From Byssochlamys sp. IMV 00236 (lineage: Eukaryota; Ascomycota; Eurotiomycetes; Eurotiales; Thermoascaceae): a DNA stretch of 18,860 bases. A program made the position numbers and the translations under genes. The DNA lies in the NCBI GenBank assembly GCA_001931875.2, contig MSJH02000615.1:1-18860 (forward strand), given 5' to 3'. The notes beneath the pieces were generated by a model. It was given only the letters and a program-made list of their open reading frames with translations. It ran no database searches and was not told the origin of the DNA. Positions 11,707 to 18,860 of the stretch are shown one piece after another. The stretch's first letter is position 1. Each line of letters opens with the position of its first letter.

Positions 11707-11907
11707 TCATTGGTTTGCTTTAGGGTAAGCTTTCATGTTAAACAATATACCGTCTATTTGAAACCCTTGATTGTATTCACCATTCGCTTTTGCATAATCA
11801 AACATTCACTGTTCAACCTGATAATTTTCTATAATGGATCTAACACATGTATCGTTGACAAAATTAACACTGGATTCAAATAAGAGTACATAATTAAGTA
11901 CAACCAT
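11707..11907 (-). pseudogene. coding-like remnant, unknown protein
   Basis: The minus-strand frame from ATG 11907 runs 66 codons to TGA 11709-11707, interrupted once by TGA at 11808-11806. The peptides on both sides (NFVNDTCVRSIIENYQVEQ and MFDYAKANGEYNQGFQIDG) have normal composition and read as one protein around a lost residue. I do not recognise the family. The other two minus-strand frames are closed, which supports a decayed coding fragment rather than noise. Confidence 0.35.
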
Positions 11908-11957
11908 TTTTAAACTAAACAACATCTTCCTATAGTAAAACTATTTGTAATGGACTG

Positions 11958-11996
<39 letters not shown>
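11958..11996 (+). repeat. 39-base poly(A) run
   Basis: There are 39 consecutive A residues, by far the longest homopolymer in the window. It could be the tail of a retroposed transcript inserted in plus orientation, a LINE-type 3' end, or a slipped A-tract. I found no flanking target-site duplication and no polyadenylation signal just before it, although a coding-like fragment on the opposite strand lies 50 bases upstream. Confidence 0.95.
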
Positions 11997-11998
<2 letters not shown>

Positions 11999-12060
11999 GT
12001 TTTAAATAGGGAAACATTACATGCACAAAAAAATTATGTACACAAGGCCCTTTCATACAG

Positions 12061-12138
12061 CATATCTGTCTAGAGAGTCCAGATGAAATTATTCGCTGTC
12101 TTGAACAAGTGACTGATCAGCTTGAGCCTAGGAAGAAA
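12061..12138 (+). other. splice-flanked 26-codon coding-like block
   Basis: Between CATACAG and GTAATC is an uninterrupted block of exactly 26 codons (ESPDEIIRCLEQVTDQLEPR within it). It looks like an internal exon. The opposite strand also has a readable frame (LKLISHLFKTANNFIWTL), so the strand is uncertain. No partner exon was identified. Confidence 0.2.
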
Positions 12139-12230
12139 GTAATCTACTTTTTATTTCTTTAAAGTAAAAAACTCTTGGAGTAGAGAGCATCACTTAAACA
12201 ATATAACGAAATAACGCACGGTAAGAAGTG

Positions 12231-12372
12231 TTATACGTTTAAACCTTCACACTTTAGATTATTAATATCAGTCAAGATACTTGAATCTTCATTATTAAGT
12301 AAGTGACAAAATTGGTCTTGACTGTTTGGCATCATGAACCCTGATATCTTCATTTGTTTAGCGTTGATGTAC
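12231..12372 (-). pseudogene. coding-like exon remnant, unknown protein
   Basis: On the minus strand a strong acceptor (TTCTTACTATGCAG, ending 12373) precedes an open stretch of 46 codons to TAA 12233-12231, with KISGFMMPNSQDQFCHLLNN and SSILTDINNL. It lies upstream, on the same strand, of the 11907-11707 remnant and could be from the same decayed gene. Family unknown. Confidence 0.3.
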
Positions 12373-12427
12373 CTGCATAGTAAGAACAAAAGGACTTACA
12401 CTGTTTATATTCTTGGGGAAATAATAG

Positions 12428-12453
12428 GGGCACTGCAAAAGGGCACTGCAAAA
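12428..12453 (+). repeat. perfect tandem duplication of 13 bases
   Basis: GGGCACTGCAAAA occurs twice head to tail. It sits at the 5' edge of a plus-strand open stretch and could be a slip duplication or a footprint of excision. Confidence 0.9.
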
Positions 12454-12634
12454 TCCAAAAAAGGTAATACTCTTCCAAAATGCAAAACAAAAGTTTGCCA
12501 AGGCCATTTGTAGCTTAATTCAGAAACTACTCAGGACTGCTATACAAGAAGTTTTGAGGAATCACGGCATATACTTTGATCTTCCCCTGATGCTTGCGTC
12601 CAGACTTGTTCAAAGTAAAGTTATTATTTTTTAA
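12428..12634 (+). other. plus-strand coding-like open stretch
   Basis: An open frame of 68 codons runs from 12428 to TAA at 12632-12634, with a helical-looking segment (KFAKAICSLIQKLLRTAIQE, then FDLPLMLASRLVQSK). It has no usable ATG near its start, so it would have to be an internal or terminal exon. Family not recognised. It lies just beyond the 3' end of the oppositely oriented polymerase remnant. Confidence 0.25.
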
Positions 12635-12663
12635 TGGGTTAACAGAGTTTCGGAACGTGTCTA

Positions 12664-13371
12664 TCATTTGCTATTACCATTTTGATGGTAACAACCTTTT
12701 CGATCTGTGTTGAAATGGATTTGGCCTGATCGAAACTGAACCTTGCGTTTTGATAAATAATTGGATAGCATGAGAATATTCTTACCACTGGCGAGATTGA
12801 GCTTGATAACGCTTGGTGTATATTTTAGTTCTAATGATCTTCTAATTTCGCATGTCACTGCAGAAGACATTCTTCCACACTCTTTGGCAAATATGAAGCC
12901 ATGCTGTTCATAACTGTCGATTTTTTCTCTCTCGTTTTTGCTGATTTCGAGGCTAGTCAATCTCCGTGCCATAACCTAAGTATATCATGTTATTTCACAA
13001 GCACATTTCTGGTTCCTATCTGTCCATACCTGGCCAACGCTCGTGATGTGTCTGGGCACTGACTTGATCTCATCAAGACCACCCATCCAATAGATGATTT
13101 CATCTCTGTTTAAATCATCTGTAGGGGCAACAAACCAACAGCTGTGATTGCGCAAGCCATCAGTAGAGGTATACAAGAATTTATATTGTCGGCCAGCGAG
13201 CAAAAGGCCCGATTTGAGCACCTTGAAAATGCGATTGTAGATGGGATTGTTTTGCAGTGGATAGGGCGAAGGTATGATCGAATTGAGTTCTTCATCTGTA
13301 AACTCAACGAGCAAGAACCGGCCGGCATGCTGTTTAAACTGATACTGTAGTCTTTCTTTATAGGAATGTCA
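12664..13371 (-). pseudogene. truncated RNA-dependent RNA polymerase (RNAi-type) remnant
   Basis: Two minus-strand exons, about 13368-13030 and 12975-12664, join in phase across a 54-base intron (GTATGG to ACTTAG). The first gives GRFLLVEFTDEELN, LLLAGRQYKFLYTS, LRNHSCWFVAP, DEIIYWMGGLDEIKSV and ITSVGQ. The second gives HGFIFAKECGRMSSAV, EIRRSLELKYTPSVI and NYLSKRKVQFRSGQIHF. These blocks, in this order, match the first part of the catalytic region of cellular RNA-dependent RNA polymerases (QDE-1/RDR/EGO-1 family), which make double-stranded RNA in gene silencing. The upstream frame closes at TGA 13371-13369, and the downstream frame ends TAG at 12664. No DxDGD catalytic motif follows, and the usual length is over 1,000 residues, so only about 215 remain. 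It is a non-functional fragment, presumably of a duplicated copy. Confidence 0.75.
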
Positions 13372-14167
13372 AGACAATTGAGGATATTGTGGTTGATCAT
13401 GGCCATAAACTAGAATCATTTAATCGAGCTGAACTGGATAACGGCAAGGCCATAAAATTTGATTATCGCAAGGCACCAGTAAAAAGATCAAGTCTTTAGT
13501 TGTCTGCCAATACTTTTTTTCTTATATCTGTTTTCCCTAAGAGTCTTTGTTACTCATACAGTATACGATTGTGGGTCCCAATACCAAATAGGTAACATAA
13601 AAGGTCTCACCCGTGATAAATACAAGCTTAATGTAACAAAGGCATGAAATGACTAACAAAACACACTTTTTTTTATCATCTGCCTTGCCCAAATTATCCA
13701 ACAACATGGTTTCCGCTTGCTCCATACATTAAGCTCAAACTCGTAACTAAACTGACATCAGTTACATTAAGTTGACATGATTAAATTATCCTACTACTAT
13801 AAATTTTCGAATTATGCGACATTACTTATAGAAAAAACTGTACATACAGAAGTAAAGAAATTATTGACATACAATGTAAACTCAAAAACAATTACGCTTA
13901 ATGATCTTCATTATCCATCTTTATTGTTTCAAATTGACAGCATATAATAATATAAAAGTAATCTCCATCTTTTTAACAGAAGAGAGACTCTTATAATGTG
14001 ATCAACACTTTATAAAGAACATGTAACTCATTTCCTAAACAGTTATTTTATATGTCATTCTCTTGCTTCTTGTTATTATTATCTGTGTCTGACATTATCA
14101 TTTTTCTATCAATGTGCGAATAATTCCTGAATAAAGTGTACATCCTTTTTATTCTTATAAACATTAT
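13372..14167. other. intergenic region with a possible coding scrap
   Basis: A minus-strand frame at 13725-13537 begins MEQAETMLLDNLGKADDKKK and then becomes hydrophobic and less convincing; a GT at the end of the Lys codons could be an old splice donor. It may be upstream debris of the polymerase remnant. From 13735 to 14167 I see only AT-rich sequence, the 3' flank of ARP2. Confidence 0.35.
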
Positions 14168-15755
14168 TTAAGATGTTGATCCTAATACACCCATCTTTTC
14201 CAATGAACGAGGTCCCATTTCTTCCCATTCTTGCTTAGTAACCCACCATGATTCATTATCCTTCATGATATCGGCAAGGACAGCTCCTCCAAGGTATACC
14301 ATGTGCTTACGTCTAGGTGGGTCCTCAATACGAATCTTGAATTTCTATAAACAGGTATTAGAAAAGTCCCAAAATAATTTCATAATCGCATACGCTTAAT
14401 CTACTGGCATCGCCATTTAATACATTTGTAAGATAGAGTTGTTTCATTTCCTTTTCTAAACGACTAGGCAAGCCAGGATACATGGTTGATCCACCAGATA
14501 AAACAATATGCTTATAGAGATCAGCACGGATATCGATATCTGCTGCTTGAATAGTATTGAAGAGCATTTCTAATCATCATTGTTATTACGCTGCTTGCTT
14601 TACTTATTCGTCTATGCTTACCGGCCATTCCTGGAGCTTCAACATCAATCAAGTTGGGCTGGAACAAGCATTCGGGTGCTTCAAATCGTTCAGATCCTAC
14701 CTTGATAACTCGTCCATCAGGGAGCTATGACACAAAGGTTAATCGAGAGTATTAAAAAAGTTAAAACAAAATACAAACCTCATAGCTCTCTACTAATGTG
14801 GTCGTCTCATTGCCGAGTTTTTGATCTAATTCAAGATCATAACTATTATCAGAATGATTAGTCTATACCCATTTGTGCTTCCTCTGTTCCTTACCTAACA
14901 TAGCAAAGCTTTTCCTTCATTTGACGCACAGTTTCAAAATCAGCAGTACGGTTGAATGCATATCCTCGTAACAGTAATAGCTTGATCAAGTATCTCGTCA
15001 CATGACGACCTGCAACATCGAGACGACGTGTCAGATTGGCAGGCGCATAACCTTGATAGACAGGCACCTATGATGATAGTTAATAAATGAACCCCCTTTT
15101 TTCTTTTCATATGGATCTTTACAATATGTGTAACACCATCTCCAGAGTCAACTACGACACCAGACATCAAACCTATGTTATCCTTTAGCCTTCACTTTCC
15201 TCTTTAACACATTTTCCAAGTTTACCTTGAGCGAAAAGAGTCAACACTGCTTGAATAGCCACGTAGACGCCCTGGAACCCATATTCTTCAAACATGATTT
15301 CAGCCATTTTTTCTCTATTCTGTTTTGGGTTCATAGGTGCCTCTGTCAGTAAAATCTTTGAGTCCCTTGGATCAATCTTTAGCTTTTCGTCAAAGGTATA
15401 GTTCCACAAATGACGCATATCTTCCCAGTTACGAATGATACCATTCTCCATGGGATAAGACATTTGAAGGATGTTTCGAAGCTGAGCGGCTTCATCGCCC
15501 ACCATTATATCTTTCACTTGAAGGTTTCCGACTTGTTCTTCCGCACGTAAAATAGGTCTACCGACAACACTGGGAAATACGTGTTCAGGGAAATTAGAAC
15601 CCGCATAACCACATTTTACAAACTAGCATGTATAGAAGACAAAAGAATATAGTTTATTAGTAAAGGTGTTATTGTCAGCTAATACTGCTATTATTGCTAT
15701 TGCTACTACTTACACCAGTACCATTGTCAACAACAAGTGTTTTTGAAGCATTCAT
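14168..15755 (-). CDS. ARP2: actin-related protein 2, Arp2/3 complex subunit
   Basis: Eight exons (15755-15714, 15622-15226, 15172-15123, 15067-14895, 14842-14779, 14724-14622, 14569-14394, 14344-14168) join in phase through GT-AG introns of 49-91 bases to give 393 residues, the family's normal length. Diagnostic stretches are [48 protein letters not shown] (152-162), [54 protein letters not shown], and a C-terminus [10 protein letters not shown]. These are ARP2 rather than conventional actin or ARP3. The protein binds ATP and, with ARP3 and five ARPC subunits, nucleates branched actin filaments at endocytic patches. The start is the ATG at 15755; upstream in-frame codons lack an ATG. No defect is seen. 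Confidence 0.96.
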
Positions 15756-15944
15756 CTTGAATAAAGTAGTTCCAACGTCAATTGGATAATACTTTGAAAT
15801 AGCGGTCGAATTTTTAGAATATATGAGCAACTCTTGGCGCACCACCAAGTGCACCACTAAATTAGTGACGTTGCAATCGAAATATGGACAACAAAAGATA
15901 AAGATGATAGTCTATCTGTTTAGTAAAGCAGTATTATTTTATTT

Positions 15945-16460
15945 CTAGTACATAATGAAGAAATCTATACAGCATATAACTGCTTTATGGTAAGGATTGA
16001 TTGTTGAAACAGGAAGTTTTGTTTGCTTTCCAGTTTTGGTTGTTGCAGCCTGTACAAGATAGAAATGGCTATTGCAAAGGAAGATGTTTATAATTGTCAT
16101 GTTTGCTGGCTCTACAGCAAATGGTATAAATAAGTTACTACTTATATGAATTATGCCATTGATAGACGATTTCGAAAAGACAGCGATTGCACGACCAAAG
16201 GCATCCGCTGCAATCTGTGGGTGATCAATAGTGTTGAATCAATAATCTACAGGACATGGAGATAGGTAATATGACAAGCCTTTTTCAAAGCTGTCACAAT
16301 CATCCGCTCTGTTTGCGTACAAGGTGTCTTTATATTTGTTGTAAGTCTTCAGCATCAGTGCTTTCACCTCTTGCCATCTGCTTTGATCATTGAAAATGGC
16401 CATGCTGATTGCTCGGAAGCCACAGTTTCCATCTTTATCAGGGCTGTAAACACACGTCAC
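15945..16460 (-). pseudogene. OTU-type cysteine protease copy with one internal stop
   Basis: The minus-strand frame reads SPDKDGNCGFRAISMAIFND, with the OTU catalytic Asp and Cys, then WQEVKALMLKTYNKY. It reaches a TGA at 16241-16239 after SPCPVDY. Past this single stop the same frame stays open to TAG 15947-15945 and contains IAADAFGRAIAVFSKS, NLFIPF and SNSHFYLVQ, the OTU block with the catalytic His. The stop sits where a Trp would be expected, so TGG to TGA is likely. OTU proteases remove ubiquitin from proteins; related domains also occur in mobile elements. A 3' splice site (TTTACAG at 16450-16444) may mark an upstream exon that I could not identify. The copy ends 190 bases before the ARP2 start, on the same strand. 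Confidence 0.72.
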
Positions 16461-16861
16461 TTTTTCTTAATCTTGAATTATCCCATAACAACCAAGATTA
16501 CAATTTGAAACATAAGGCTGAAATTAGCAGATGAGCCAAGATGCCTCTTGATCACATCATCCACTGTGTCTTATGTAGGTGCTGACAGTATCTTTATTAA
16601 AAAAAAAAAGTTAGACAAATACTTGTTGTGATGTCATTGTTAAATATTCATGGCTTTACCTACATGCTTTTGTGCTATGACTAATTTATACTAAATGCTT
16701 TCCATGGCATTTTTCAGAATAAGCAAAAGATCTTTTACCATACAACACTGCAAGGAAACATTTTTGTAGGTCAGGTCAATAGGAATGTCATTTTCAAATA
16801 CCGTCAAATTGATGACATGTGGTGAGTGACGTAAAGGCGGCTGAAGGCTGGCTGCACCCCC
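16461..16861. other. intergenic region with minus-strand coding-like scrap
   Basis: On the minus strand, codons from about 16830 to TAG 16691 give HSPHVINLTVFENDIPIDLT and a further 26 residues of plausible protein. This could be an upstream exon of the OTU pseudogene or an independent fragment. A short stretch near 16560-16480 (DDVIKRHLGSSANFSLMF) is similar in character. Neither is recognised. Confidence 0.3.
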
Positions 16862-16995
16862 TTTTCGAGTTTGCAACCCCCCCTCCCCTCCTTCGAAAAA
16901 ATTTCCTGGGGAAAGTAAATTTTGAGTAGCTAAAAAAAATTTTGCTTGTTTTTTTTTCTTTTCTTTCTTTAAACACTAAACCACCCTCTACAACA
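16862..16995 (+). promoter_or_regulatory. probable ATP1 proximal promoter and 5' leader
   Basis: C-rich runs (near 16876-16890) are followed by a long T/C tract (16941-16970) and the leader ACCACCCTCTACAAC directly before the ATG. A long pyrimidine tract before the start is common for highly expressed fungal genes. The transcription start itself cannot be read from sequence. Confidence 0.4.
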
Positions 16996-18860
16996 ATGCT
17001 TAGAAACGTTGCTCGTGTTGCCAGTCCTTTAGCTGCTCGTAACTTGGCTTCAGCTGTAAGCATTAACTTTTTTTTTAATAGACGCTTCTCAATCTCTATA
17101 TTGACATTAAATACACAAACATGTAATTGTTGACATGGCAACTACATAATTATGTTCCTACACCAACTATATATAGTCTACTGATACACAAGAAATTTCT
17201 TTGATATACACCAGTCAGAATGTTCCTGAATACAACGCATAGAGATTGAGAAGCGTCTTTTGTTTTAAAAAAGACTTAAACTCAACACCATCATTTCATA
17301 GGCCCGTATCAACCTCGGTGCTGTTGCTGCTGCTGCTCGCAGCTATGCCACTGCCAAGCCTTCTACCTCTGAAGTCTCTTCCATCCTCGAACAACGTATT
17401 TTGGGCTCCAGCTCTGAAGCTGATCTTCAAGAAACCGGTCGTGTCTTGTCCATTGGTGATGGTATTGCTCGTGTTTATGGTTTAAAGAACTGTCAAGCTG
17501 AAGAAATGGTTGAGTTCTCCAGTGGTCTCAAGGTAAGATTAAACACAAAGATAGAGGTTATGAAGGCTGACGTATGTATTATAGGGTATGGCTCTTAACT
17601 TGGAAGCTGACAACGTCGGTATTGTCGTTTTCGGTAACGATCGTTTGATCAAGGAAGGTGACACCGTCAAGCGTACTGGTGCTATTGTCGACGTTCCTGT
17701 CGGTCCTGGTATCCTCGGTCGTGTTGTCGATGCCCTTGGTAACCCCATTGACGGTAAGGGTCCTCTCGAAACCGTTGGTCGTTCTCGTGTCCAAGTCAAG
17801 GCTCCTGGTATCTTGCCTCGTCACTCCGTTAACGAACCTATGCAAACTGGTATCAAGTCTGTTGACTCCATGGTTCCCATTGGTCGTGGTCAACGTGAAT
17901 TGATTATTGGTGATCGTCAAACCGGTAAGACTGCCGTCGCTCTTGACACCATCTTGAACCAAAAGAACTGGAACAACGGTTCTGATGAATCCAAGAAGTT
18001 GTACTGTATCTACGTTGCTGTCGGTCAAAAGCGTTCTACTGTTGCTCAACTTGTCAGAACTCTTGAAGAAAACGGTAAGGAAAGATAGAATAGAGCAAGG
18101 GATAGGAAGCTAACTGACATATAGATGCCATGAAGTACACCACCGTCGTTGCCGCTACTGCTTCTGAAGCTGCTCCTCTTCAATACCTTGCTCCTTTCTC
18201 CGGTGCCGCCTTTGGTGAATGGTTCCGTGACAACGGCAAGCACTCTTTGATCATCTATGATGATTTGTCCAAGCAAGCCGTTGCTTACCGTCAAATGTCC
18301 CTTTTGCTTCGTCGTCCTCCTGGTCGTGAAGCCTACCCTGGTGACGTTTTCTACCTCCACTCTCGTCTTTTGGAACGTGCTGCCAAGATGAACAAGAGCT
18401 TCGGTTATGGTTCCATGACTGCTCTTCCCATCATTGAAACTCAAGGTGGTGATGTCTCTGCTTATATTCCTACCAACGTCATTTCCATTACTGATGGTCA
18501 AATCTTCTTGGAAGCCGAACTCTTCTTCAAGGGTATCCGTCCTGCCATTAACGTCGGTCTTTCCGTCTCTCGTGTCGGTTCCGCTGCCCAAACCAAGGCC
18601 ATGAAGCAAGTTGCCGGTTCCATGAAGCTCTTCTTGGCCCAATACCGTGAAGTTGCCGCTTTCGCCCAATTCGGTTCTGATTTGGATGCCTCTACTCAAT
18701 TCTTGTTGAACCGTGGTGCTCGTCTTACCGAATTGTTGAAGCAACCCCAATACACTCCCTTGTCCATTGAAACCCAAATTCCTATCATCTTTGCTGGTGT
18801 CAACGGTTTCCTTGACAAGGTCCCTGTCAACAAGGTCACTGAATGGGAAAAGGACTTCAT
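16996..18860 (+). CDS. ATP1: mitochondrial F1-ATP synthase subunit alpha, 3' end cut by window
   Basis: Exons 16996-17055, 17302-17532, 17585-18074 and 18125 to the window edge join in phase, giving about 505 residues. The family is near 545-555, so roughly 45 are missing on the right. The N-terminus [20 protein letters not shown] plus an Ala/Arg-rich continuation to about residue 38 is a mitochondrial targeting peptide. Next come [14 protein letters not shown], the P-loop GDRQTGKT (206-213), Walker B LIIYDD (302-307), and [10 protein letters not shown] with Arg410. Together with the beta subunit it forms the catalytic head of ATP synthase in the matrix; alpha P-loops bind nucleotide non-catalytically. 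Codons end mainly in C or T with strong bias, unlike the rest of the window, as expected for very high expression. The first intron (246 bases) is much longer than the other two (52 and 50). Start chosen by the presequence and leader. Confidence 0.98.

Noticed and set aside
16239..16241. Possibility that TGA is read as Trp in this genome
   Set aside because: TGG is used for Trp in the intact ARP2, ATP1 and kinase genes, and the TGA-for-Trp cases occur only in copies that look like pseudogenes. Other lesions in the window create TAG and TAA as well.
16794..17141. A 115-codon minus-strand frame overlapping the ATP1 start
   Set aside because: It is antisense to the promoter and first exon and consists largely of translated pyrimidine tracts.
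17579..18049. A 156-codon minus-strand frame and a 166-codon plus-strand frame at the same place
   Set aside because: The plus frame is ATP1 exon 3; the minus frame is its shadow, caused by the same codon bias.
18046..18777. A 243-codon open frame on the minus strand
   Set aside because: It lies antisense to the ATP1 coding exon. The strong codon bias of ATP1 removes reverse-strand stops, and the translation is compositionally odd (rich in Gly, Thr, Asn and Arg) with no recognisable domain.

Overview
The window is nuclear DNA of a filamentous fungus, most likely an early-diverging Mucoromycota/Mucorales species. Reasons: AT-rich intergenic DNA; many GT-AG introns of about 45-65 bases; a fungal FPK1/nrc-2-type kinase and spliced ARP2 and ATP1 genes; and several decayed gene families (Tc1/mariner-type DDE transposases, an RNAi-type RNA-dependent RNA polymerase, and multi-exon proteins of unknown function) that I recall as repeated in Mucorales genomes. 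The taxon is inferred from memory of protein families, not from a search. Layout: 1-379 has one coding-like scrap at the left edge. 380-2070 holds two broken DDE transposases placed back to back. 2714-4704 (minus) is a six-exon pseudogene of an unknown family. 5216-5917 (minus) is the N-terminal half of another transposase, ending at a 203-base segment with perfect 22-base inverted ends. 6914-7394 (minus) is a second unknown-family pseudogene. 7764-8296 (minus) is a small basic, probably nuclear protein with an RVxF-type motif. 8297-9351 is a divergent intergenic region. 9352-11351 (plus) is a complete eight-exon AGC kinase. 11352-13735 is a gene graveyard: coding-like scraps on both strands, a 39-base poly(A) run and a truncated RNA-dependent RNA polymerase. 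14168-15755 (minus) is a complete eight-exon ARP2. 15945-16460 (minus) is an OTU-protease pseudogene broken by one stop codon. 16996 to the right edge (plus) is ATP1, cut off about 45 codons before its end. The four apparently functional genes are unrelated housekeeping or regulatory genes: lipid-flippase signalling (kinase), actin branching (ARP2), mitochondrial ATP synthesis (ATP1) and an unknown nuclear protein. Each has its own start and introns, and nothing suggests co-transcription. The decayed material between them looks like normal accessory turnover: transposon insertion, decay of duplicated gene families, and stop-creating substitutions, several of which sit where a tryptophan is expected. 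I see no CRISPR array, rRNA or convincing tRNA, and no clear new biological system. The best leads are the truncated RNA-dependent RNA polymerase, the two unknown-family pseudogenes, the OTU copy with a single break, and the 203-base inverted-repeat segment.
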